From Loripinus fragilis (Eukaryota > Mollusca > Bivalvia > Lucinida > Lucinidae), in contig OZ026515.1 in NCBI GenBank assembly GCA_964019695.1, positions 36,534,994 through 36,598,993 of the forward strand: 64,000 nucleotides of DNA, in the 5' to 3' direction. The position numbers and the translations under genes are program-made. Each line of letters begins with the position of its first letter. Positions within the stretch are counted from its first letter, which is position 1. This document shows, piece after piece, positions 56,432 to 64,000 of the stretch. The notes under the pieces are model-generated. The model was not told the DNA's origin, ran no database searches, and worked only from the letters and a program-made list of their open reading frames with translations.

Positions 56432-59400
56432 GTGAGTTCTCCATAATACTGTCGTGCCAACCAAGAGTGACAGTGACGTATTATTTTGTTTACAATTGTT
56501 AAGTATAACATAAATGTACACTCCACTTGAGCTGGAAGATCAGTGCTCTCTAATATTTGTTATCGTTGGTTGGTGTATACCTTTTGAACGTAGCTCACAA
56601 AGGTGATTTTTCTCTTCCATTTAGTTGTTATAGAGGATACATTTATACCTTTTGATCACAGTCCTCATAATTTTAAGGCGAGTTCTCTCTAATATTTGGT
56701 AGCTATCGAGGATCGACGTATACCCTTTAATCCTAGTTCACAAAGGTGAGTTTTCGCTAATAGCAGGGTTGTCTCGGTCAGGGGGGAAAACCTGGAAATG
56801 ACATTTTTTCAGGTCAGGGAAGGCAGGGAATTTCATTTTCAGTCAGGGAAGTTAGAAAGAAAAAATGTCAGGGAATTTTAAAATTTTCTAAAACAGTTGC
56901 TAGTTAACAGGCTTCTAAACTTTTTATTTTCCACAAATTGCAAGCAATATTAGAAAAGGAATGTTTCTGATCATAAATTGCTAGCAATTTATGTTTAGAA
57001 ACATTCCTTTTCTAATATTTATGGTTTGAGATTTTTCTTTCAAGATTAAATCAGCAAGCATAACTATTTGTATAAAAATTTTCGAACTGTCGATCAGGGA
57101 TAAAATGGATAAAATTGGCCTTCCAAAAGGGTCTGGAAAACGGTCGAAAGTCAGGGAAAAGTCAGTGAAAAGTCCGAGCATTTTGAAAGGATATCGAGTG
57201 GCAACTCTGTAATAGTCGATGGCTATGTTGTGTAAACCATTGCATCGTGGTTCACAAGGGTGCATTCTCTCTCATATGGATGAGGTAAACCACTTGATCA
57301 TTGTTCTCAATAGTGCGTCCTCTCTCATATTTAATTATTATGAGGGGTGTATACCCTTTGATCGTAGTTCACAAAGTTGCGTTCTCGCTAATATTTCGTG
57401 GTTATGGAGTATGTTTATCTTTCAATCATAGTTCAAAAAGGTATGTTCGCTTATGTTTTATGAATGTGGAGGATGTATACTATTAGATCATAGTTAATCA
57501 TATTATGACGTCGCGTCTGGGAGTGAAATAACGCCATGCAATAAAATCGATAAACCACTAGTGGTTTATAGGTTTTCGAGAACCGTTATGATGTCCATAA
57601 CACCGTTGCGTACGTAATGGCAAAATTATAATGTTTTTACGGCAGAAATGAGATTTCAAAGTAATCTTAATGTCATATGATAAATAGAATCTAACATTCG
57701 TGCGCTTGTATAATTGAATTTATTAAACTCGTTGCGAATAAGCCTCGCATTTTATATCTTTTCCCCAACTCGTTTAATAAATCCAATGAAACAAGAGCAC
57801 TCATGTAAGATCCTCTTTTTCTGAAGGTGGTTCTCCTTAAAAGATGGTGACTATGAATAATGTATACCTTTTGATCATATATAGTTAAAAAGTGAGACTT
57901 CGTTAATACGTGTATTTGGCATTGTTTGTTGGTATTTACGTGCGTATTAAAAATAGTAACATTCAAGGGAGGTCATCCAATGTGGTAAAAGGGATTTTCC
58001 ATACCATAAGGAACTGCTCTAAAAGAAAAGAATTCGCTCCCTCTGGGAGCGAATTCTCGTCTTAAAGAGAAGTTCCATCTTGAAAAGGGAAGCAAATGAA
58101 GATAATAATTGCTTGATCCAGTAGTCTCCCTTTGATGTGCGTTTTAGCTACGCTATCGGTTGGTTCTATCTAATATTTGGTGGTTCTGGAGGATACCATT
58201 AGATAGTAGTTCGCAAGGATGAGTTCTCTAATATTTGGTGTATGTGCAGGATGTATACCGTTTTTTTGTTTTGTTTTAGCTCACCTGAGCCGTAGGCTCA
58301 ACGTGAGCTATTGTAATCGGTCTTTGTCCGTCGTCCGTCCGTCGTGCGTAAACTTTTTCTTTAAACGACATCTCTTCCTGAACAACTGGTCCAAATTTCA
58401 TATAACTTCACATGAATGTTCCCCATGATGCCCTCTTTCAAAATTGTATACATGGTTCCGCTCCACCGAACAGGAATGCTGCCAGAGCTCCAGATAAGAA
58501 ATATTTTAAACGACATCTCCTGAACCACTGACCCAAATTCAAAGTAATTTCACAGAATTGTTCCTCATAATACCCTCTACCAAAATTGCACAAATTGTTA
58601 CGCTCCGCTGAACAAAAGGGCTCCAAGAGCCCCAGATAAGAAATACCTTTAAACAGCATTTACTCTTGAACCACTGGTCCTAATTCAAAATAATTTCACA
58701 GGATTGTTCCTCATGATGCCTTCTGCCAAATTTGCACAAATGGTTCTAGTTCACTGAACAAAAGGGCTGCCAGAGCTCTAGATAAGAAATGTCTTTTAAA
58801 CGACATCGCCTCCTGAACCACTGGGCCAAATGTCATATAACTTCACATGAATGTTCCCCATGATGCCCTATTTCCTATTTGCATAAATGGTTCCACTCCA
58901 CCGAACAGGAGGACCGCAAGAGCTCCAGATAAGAAATCTGTAATCGACATCTGAACCACTGACCCAAATTCAAAATATTTTCACAGAATTGTTCCTCATG
59001 ATGCACTCTACCAAAATTTCACAAATGGTTCCACTCCACTGATCAAAGGGGCTACCAGAGCTTTAGATGAGAAATGTCTTTAAATGAAATCTACTACTGA
59101 ACCACTAAGTCCAAATTAAAAAATATATAGGAATTTTGTAAGGGAGACAAATCTTGCAAATGTGGCTGTCTTGTTTGTAGAGAGGTTTTTCCTTGATTCT
59201 GGGAAGATTGATTTTCCCATACAAATAACTACATTGTCCATTTTATGTTTTAAGGTGTCACAGGTAGACTTTCCTAATAAATGTGTACTTCAGTCTCTGA
59301 ATATTGCATTTATCATAGCAAACAGTGCAGACCCTAATGAAATGCAGCAAACTACCCTTTCAGGGGTTTCCAGTATACAAAGGATTTATTCCCCTTATCA

Positions 59401-60641
59401 GACAAGTTCAATTGATTAATGCCCCTTGGTCTGAAACCGCTAGACCTAGAGCCTTGATGTCCTTGATATTATGTTTGTAGCATCATCTTGTGAACCTCTA
59501 CCAAGTTTGTTCAAATTATGCCACTGGCGGCCAAATATGGCCCCGCCTTGGATGTCACTTGTTTTATTTGTTGAAGTTCTACATCTTGTTAATTTTGTCA
59601 ACATAAGCCATGTTAAGTCTTAATGAAACTGCTGATCTATCAAAATTCATAGCAGGACTTTGAGAGGAGCTTTGCTCTCTTATAAGTTTGAAGAGTATTG
59701 CAAGGGCATGTGCGCTTGGCAGCCGTCAATCAAATTTATGTCATTCATGAGGCTATGAACGGTTGCAAAAATCTAAAGATTCATTAAAGGCTTGTTTTGA
59801 AAATGTAAATATACATACAAGTATCTTATATTCTCTGAATCAAATATATTCCAGTTTAATTCAAATAATCAGATAATTCGTACAATCGAAGTTTGAATTC
59901 TCAAGTTATTTTTCTGTACTTCAGGCTGGCAAAGCTTTTCAACTAACTTTTATGTCGTGGATAGTGTACGAAGAAATGACAGAACAGCTTTAGAACGACC
60001 TACTTTAACCAGAATCAGCAATGTTTCCAAGAAAGGTGTGGATAATTCGAGTAGCAATGACAGTACAACTGTGGAACAACCTACCTTAACCAGAATCAGC
60101 AATGTTTCCAAGAAAGGTGTGGATAATTCGAGTAGCAATGACAGAGCAGCTGTGGAACGCCCTACCTTAAGCAGAATCAGCAGTATTTTGAGAATTGGTG
60201 AGAACAGTGTGAGCAGCAATGACAGAACAACTGTGGAACAACCTACCTTAACCAGAATCAGCAATGTTTCCAAGAAAGGTGTGGATAATATGAGCAGCAA
60301 TGACAGAACAACTGTGGAACGTCCTACCTTAACCAGAATCAGCAATGTTTCCAAGAAAGGTGTGGATAATATGAGTAGCAATGAAAGAACAGCTGTGGAA
60401 CAACCTACCTTAACCAGAATCAGCAATGTTTCCAAGAAAGGTGTGGATAATTTGGGTAACAATGACAGTACAACTGTGGAACAACCTACCTTAAGCAGAA
60501 TCAGCAATGTTTCCAAGAATGGTGTGGATAATATGAGTAGCAATGAAAGAACAGATGGTGCAGCACCCAACCCCCAGCTTGGTACCAGTCAAGCAGTGGA
60601 CTTCTGTAATTCACCGTTAATACCAGTCACTGGGGCTGAAG
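56302..60641 (+). CDS. Type II membrane protein gene, anchor and sequon-rich repeat stalk (3' part beyond window)
   Basis: Two exons, 56302-56431 and 59925-60641, join in phase 1 (AAAG|GTGAGT .. TTCTGTACTTCAG|GC, making AAA-GGC, Lys-Gly). From the ATG at 56356 the protein reads MRWMKPLLKLAALVVGVYLL and VVVNKGWQSFSTNFYVVD, then seven 27-residue repeats. A few basic residues, one hydrophobic helix and a long polar stalk are the layout of type II Golgi or cell-surface proteins such as glycosyl- or sulfotransferases; no catalytic domain lies in the window, so the function is unknown. Exon 2 ends GAAG|GTTAGC, again phase 1; reading through gives a stop at 60644, so a short form ending GAEG is also possible. 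The 5' side has an acceptor at 56301, so at least one upstream exon exists. Confidence 0.65.
56764..57213 (+). repeat. GTCAGGGAA-rich insertion
   Basis: GGTCAGGGAAGGCAGGGAATTT near 56812 and GTCAGGGAAAAGTCAG near 57150 bracket an AT-rich middle with a hairpin AAAGGAATGTTTCTGATCATAAATTGC / GCAATTTATGTTTAGAAACATTCCTTTT (56954-57010). It interrupts the minisatellite and therefore arrived later. Confidence 0.6.
57505..57815 (-). mobile_element. MITE family E copy
   Basis: ATGACGTCGCGTCTGGGAG at the left and GAGCACTCATGTAAGATCCTC at the right are collinear with 30640-30965; the palindromic centre has lost one half (GCGAATAAGCCTCGCATTTT). Confidence 0.75.
58009..58076. repeat. Short perfect-core hairpin
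   Basis: GGAACTGCTCT .. AGAATTCGCTCCC is answered by GGGAGCGAATTCT .. AGAGAAGTTCC, about 33 bp per arm. It lies in intron 1 of the type II protein gene. Confidence 0.8.
58277..59110 (+). repeat. GCTCACCTGAGC-headed repeat with roughly 145-bp units
   Basis: The head AGCTCACCTGAGCC is followed by GTCCGTCGTCCGTCCGTCG, then about five units that each read AAACGACATCTC .. CTGAACCACTG .. CAAAT .. GTTCC(C/T)CATGATGCCCTCT .. CCACCGAACA .. AGAGCTCCAGATAAGAAAT, starting near 58363, 58509, 58650, 58797, 58934 and 59082. No protein is encoded. Confidence 0.8.
59280..59400 (+). repeat. Half of a GCAAACAGTGCAGACCC repeat
   Basis: AGCAAACAGTGCAGACCCTA (59318-59337) gives the translated phrase NSADPNEM, which I know as a by-product of a hairpin repeat spread through bivalve genomes. 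The plus-strand 85-residue frame here is therefore rejected as a gene. Confidence 0.5.
59925..60641 (+). CDS. Exon with seven 27-residue N-glycosylation-rich repeats
   Basis: After GWQSFSTNFYVVDSVRR, units of exactly 81 bp start at 59975, 60056, 60137, 60218, 60299, 60380 and 60461, with a partial eighth from 60542. The consensus is ND(R/S)TTVE(Q/R)PTLTRISN then VSKKGVDN(M/S)SS. Six of seven units have an NVS sequon, five have NSS or NMS, and two have NDS. Unit 3 has changed most (RISSILRIGENSVSS). All unit lengths keep frame, so selection for an open frame is likely. Codons vary between units less than expected for old repeats, hinting at homogenisation. 717 nt, phase 1-1: a symmetric exon that can expand or be skipped without frame loss. 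Confidence 0.72.
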
Positions 60642-60720
60642 GTTAGCGTCATTTAGCACATTCCTTAAATTCTGCTCATACAGTAACACTATACTGTGTC
60701 AGTAATTTCACAAACTGAAC

Positions 60721-60756
60721 ACACACACACGCACGCACGCATGCTCACACACACAC
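60721..60756 (+). repeat. CA-type microsatellite
   Basis: ACACACACACGCACGCACGC followed by ATGCTCACACACACACC. Imperfect CA/GCAC repeat. Confidence 0.9.
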
Positions 60757-60782
60757 CAATCCAATGTGACATAGAACAAGAT

Positions 60783-60868
60783 CATCTTTCCAAGCCAAGG
60801 GTACTAAGTCCACTTCGTTCCATACGCAAGGAATGAAGTGGACTTAGTACCCTTGGCTTACGAAGATG
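60783..60868. repeat. Hairpin, arms about 39 bp
   Basis: CCAAGGGTACTAAGTCCACT on the left and AGTGGACTTAGTACCCTTGG on the right pair perfectly; the outer CATCTTTCC / TACGAAGATG and inner TCGTTCC / GGAATGA extend it with few mismatches. It lies just after the last exon of the type II protein gene. Confidence 0.88.
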
Positions 60869-60899
60869 AGTACAAGATATGGAAATTGATTACTTATTA

Positions 60900-63440
60900 T
60901 GCTCAACACGGATACATCCGGTTTTGAAAACTGCAGATCCAGATCAGCTGGCTGGCTTCCAATATAGAGAATGAGATATTGGCTGAGATGCATCTGATCC
61001 AACAAAATATACACATTCCAAAATCTTGAGTCAGCCTCAAAATCCTGAATTCAGGAATAATCCTGAAAACTTTCATCATTGAACATCATGATCCAGTTTA
61101 TAAAAGATTGTCATAATGATTTAACCCTTTACCTCATCATGTCATAGAGACGCCTTTTAATGCTTTTGAAGAGCAGACCCAAATTAGGCAGCTCTTGTAA
61201 GAGCTGCCTGATCAGGGTCTACGCTGAATGCTTATGGAAATATGATATATCTGATCCTACACTAGATGACCTGAAAAGTAATTTCTTTTTTTTGTACCAA
61301 CATATAATTATTCAAAGTGGGTGGAACACAGCATGAATATTCATGAAGGAAAGGGTAAAAAAGGAAATTCACGTTAGGAGCCCCAAGACAGATTTTAAGT
61401 ATTTTGTGCTTGACCTTTGAGGTCATTTCTGTGATTTGAAACCTTTGTTGTAATCTACACTCCATAGGCAATCATTGTGGCAAATATGAACACCCTCGGC
61501 AAAAAAAAATGAAAATCGCATTATGAGCAAAAGCATCTGATGGACAGATAGACAGACAGATGACTGACATTTTAATGCATCAGACTTTTTTTTCAAAAAG
61601 CATATATAATAAGATAGAATCATTAACTAGTATAAATTAACAGTGCAAAAAGTTATAAGGAACTAAAGAGCTTATGGCTTTATCAGTTTCAAGAATGAAA
61701 TTTGCAATGCAACAAAAACTAATTTCATGCACAAGTTGGGACAATCTATGCCTCGTGAGGACCCAATCAGTTGTCCCAAATGGTACATGAAAGGAATTCT
61801 TACAAGGTATGGGAAATTAACACAGGAATCTGCCCACGCTTGGAATTTGATGATATTACGCTGATTAATTGCCTGGGGTATGACTTTTATATTTATGGTG
61901 CATTTAAATTTTTATGCAATTCCATTGTTAATTTATGACGTCATGTATGATATCACTACCACACCTTAGGTTACCCAGTTAAATACATTTCTACAGTAAT
62001 AAGCATGCCATGTAACAGACGCCGAAATGCTTTATGAAATAACGATACCATTGATACGTTCGTTGATACTATAAATGGCTTAGTTGTATTAGAACAGTGG
62101 GCGGGCATTCATTTTTATGCCACAGTACCCGAATATTCAACTGCATATTGTGTATTCAGTCAAATTTGGAATTCAAATTTTGACACGTAATCCATGTCAA
62201 GATACTATTTAAACATAAAAACTGTCCATATATGTTTAGAATATGTTGACCAAATTTCATGAAAATCAAAGACAGGTAACATATTTCTAAAACATTTTGT
62301 AAACACATGGTCCTATGTCATCGAAAGGTAAAATATACAATAATTATGTTTCAGAGTAAAACATACTTGAATTCTGACTTATAGGTTTGAACTACCATAC
62401 TAGTATGTGTATTGGTAGAAGTCGATATGTTTAGTGTTTTTCACTATTATGGATTGGCCAATAAAATAACACTAAACTTTGATGGTAAGTTCCACAATTC
62501 TTATTTAATTAAGTGCTTACACAATAATAATTACCCAAAATGATACAATATGGTGACAACTCTACTTAACACATCTAGTTCCTAACGTAAAAACTACATC
62601 TTTTACAATGTTATGCTTAATATGTAACATTATTAAGAATGTAAATTCATACAGAAGAGAAACCTTATGGCAAGTCAATTCATACAGGAGAAGAACCTTA
62701 TATATATATATGATATCATAATTGTAAGCCTCATTAAAAGCCAAGTTCACAAAACCTACCCACTGTCAAACCCATTAGTTAAAATGAGCTATTTTGTTCA
62801 CTTGGCCACAAAGTTATTGCGATTTCAATGCTTAGATCATCTCTGTTCATTCTGATCTGTAAAACAGATGCCAATTTTCATCAGTGAGCAACATTTATAC
62901 TTTAGCTGGCTGCGTATTCCAGGCATACAACTTCGTTTCCTGACCTCACTTGTTCATGTAGAACACTGTTCTATGATACCACTGACCCATCTCTGTTACA
63001 CTTTAACCTGGTCACGGCACCAAAATGTGGCACTTCTAGTTCCTTTGGGATGTAAATGATGTGCTTGGTCTTCATATTTTTAGATGTTTATTTTTATGAT
63101 GTTCTGTTTCTTCAACAATATCACGCAGGACATGAGGTGGTGATATGCGATATCTTGGTCTCATGGTGCCATGTTATGGGGCCATGACCTTCCGCTTTTC
63201 CGACCGTCAAATCATTTGAAATTGTCTGTACATTTAGTAGGTAGATTTAAAAGCAACGTCCTTCTGTGAACGTATTGATTCATATCCACTTCCACTTTTC
63301 TTAAAGAAAGACATGTTTAGACAATTTTAAATGATTCAATGGTCAGAAATGCATAAGGTCATGGCCCCATGTCATGGCACTATGGGGCCAAGACAATGTG
63401 TATCACTTCCTCAAGTCCTGCATGATATTGTTTAAGAAAC
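60900..63440. other. No recognisable gene; likely intron or intergenic
   Basis: I looked here for the next exon of the type II protein gene and found none with a motif and splice sites. A GGCAGCTCTTGTAAGAGCTGCC hairpin is at 61179-61200. GGTCATGGCCCCATG-like phrases near 63170 and 63355 form a diverged inverted pair (about 63120-63210 against 63350-63430). Confidence 0.45.
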
Positions 63441-63478
63441 ATAATCACAGTATGTACACTGAAATAAACATCCTGTAC

Positions 63479-63677
63479 CTGTTCCTCCTAGCTCTCGCCT
63501 TATACATATGAATTACAGCACTCGTGCAAAACCAGTTGTCGGAAATCCTGATGTGAGAGTTGTTGGTACAGCTGTAATTGCGAGGGCCCACCAATTTAAA
63601 TTCATTTTTTCCATAGATCTTAGTAACTGTCACAGTTACAACCATGTAATCATGTACACATGCGATTGCCAATTCCA
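63479..63677 (-). CDS. Possible exon, cysteine-containing, family unknown
   Basis: On the minus strand an acceptor-like GCACGGTTTCAG|TGGAATTGG and a donor GGAACAG|GTACAG bound 199 nt, open in one frame: ELAIACVHDYMVVTVTVTKI, then YGKNEFKLVGPRNYSCTNNS, HIRISDNWFCTSAVIHMYKA and RARRNR. Alternating hydrophobic residues, three cysteines, an NYS sequon, an NNS sequon and a basic end suggest an extracellular beta-rich domain. I do not recognise it; an NTR/TIMP-like fold was considered without firm support. It is in the same strand as the NRF-6-like gene but 30 kb upstream of its first exon. Confidence 0.38.
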
Positions 63678-63867
63678 CTGAAACCGTGCAATCTGGCATT
63701 TAAGCTCGTTTTCGGCACAGAATGGCTCTGATTGTGAGCAAGTCGTTTTTTAACAAAGCAAAATGCAAAGGAGGAAACGGTTAAAATCATGGAATAAAAC
63801 GGAATAAAACAGATAAAATGCTTTTCTTACCTTGTTTGAATGTGTATTGTCTGTATCGCTAACAATA

Positions 63868-64000
63868 TAAAAGTAAGTAATGGTGCAAAGATCAGGAATC
63901 GATACAATCAAGTACCACACCTGACCCAGGATACCAATGGGAAAGTGACAAACTCACAGAAGACACCACAAACGAGAGCCAAGAGGTCAGCCCTTTCCCA
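63868..64000 (-). repeat. Dispersed repeat family D, cut by the window end
   Basis: GGTGCAAAGATCAGGAATC to GAGCCAAGAGGTCAGCCC is nearly identical to 19383-19510 and continues past the window end. Confidence 0.88.

Larger units (their letters stand above)
56437..58262 (+). repeat. Interrupted minisatellite in intron 1 with splice-donor-like units
   Basis: About ten diverged units of roughly 65-75 bp carry TAGTTCACAAAGGTGAGTT, CTCTAATATTTGGTGGTTAT and GAGGATGTATACCTTTTGAT in order (unit cores near 56597, 56680, 56738, 57240, 57300, 57370, 57432, 57838, 57888 and 58211). The first such core, ACAAAGGTGAGTTCTC at 56427, is the actual exon 1 donor. The array is broken by an insertion at 56764-57213 and a MITE at 57505-57815. 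Confidence 0.75.

Noticed and set aside
59162..59419. 85-residue plus-strand frame with NSADPNEM
   Set aside because: The phrase is a by-product of a hairpin repeat found widely in bivalve genomes (from memory), and the frame has no other support.
59950..60570. 206-residue minus-strand open frame with TPFLETLLIL repeats
   Set aside because: It is the antisense of the 81-bp repeats: one open antisense unit makes the whole array open. It has no splice context, and the plus strand has a signal anchor joining in phase.

Overview
This window is eukaryotic, gene-poor, AT-rich and packed with repeats. Coding signal appears only as short exons with GT..AG boundaries and kilobase-scale introns. The repeat set (tRNA-derived SINEs, hairpin MITEs, repeats headed by GTCC/GTCT runs, a molluscan-style non-LTR element) together with an NRF-6-like acyltransferase gene, a family I recall as expanded in molluscs, suggests a bivalve mollusc. 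The species call is inference; I see no bacterial features.

Two genes can be assembled by splice phase. (1) On the minus strand, seven consecutive exons from 33919 down to 14847 encode the N-terminal 384 residues of a nose-resistant-to-fluoxetine (NRF-6)-like membrane O-acyltransferase: signal peptide, six-cysteine extracellular NRF domain, first membrane segment, polar linker and the start of the acyltransferase-3 domain with its conserved GHS. The rest of the acyltransferase domain was not found. (2) On the plus strand, an exon at 56302-56431 encodes a short cytoplasmic tail and signal anchor, and joins in phase to an exon at 59925-60641 that encodes seven 27-residue repeats rich in N-glycosylation sequons. 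It looks like the membrane anchor and stalk of a type II membrane protein whose C-terminal part lies beyond the window. Two weaker coding signals are a frame-damaged KIAA1958/Crypton-like exon (3980-4343, plus) and a possible exon of unknown family (63479-63677, minus).

Most of the rest is mobile DNA. 0-8.8 kb: dispersed and inverted repeats, a hairpin MITE and truncated SINEs. 9-16.5 kb: tandem-unit repeats and a decayed minus-strand LINE with reverse transcriptase and RNase H remnants, split by a later MITE. 14.8-34 kb: NRF-6-like gene with repeat-filled introns. 34-37 kb: piggyBac-type MITEs. 37.3-39.4 kb: a 2.1-kb fold-back element with long inverted arms and a perfect 9-bp target duplication, Mutator-like in character. 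40.5-41 kb: a full-length SINE with a 14-bp target duplication inside an older repeat. 42-43.9 kb: a region dense in TTCTAGAA palindromes. 47-50.8 kb: a TA-flanked DNA transposon containing a LINE and a MITE. 53.4-55.8 kb: a second fold-back structure around a roughly 180-bp tandem array. 56.4-58.3 kb: a minisatellite inside intron 1 of gene 2 whose unit resembles that gene's own splice donor. 60.7-64 kb: little recognisable.

No tRNA, rRNA, CRISPR array or prokaryotic operon was seen. All family names come from reading motifs by eye; no database search was run.
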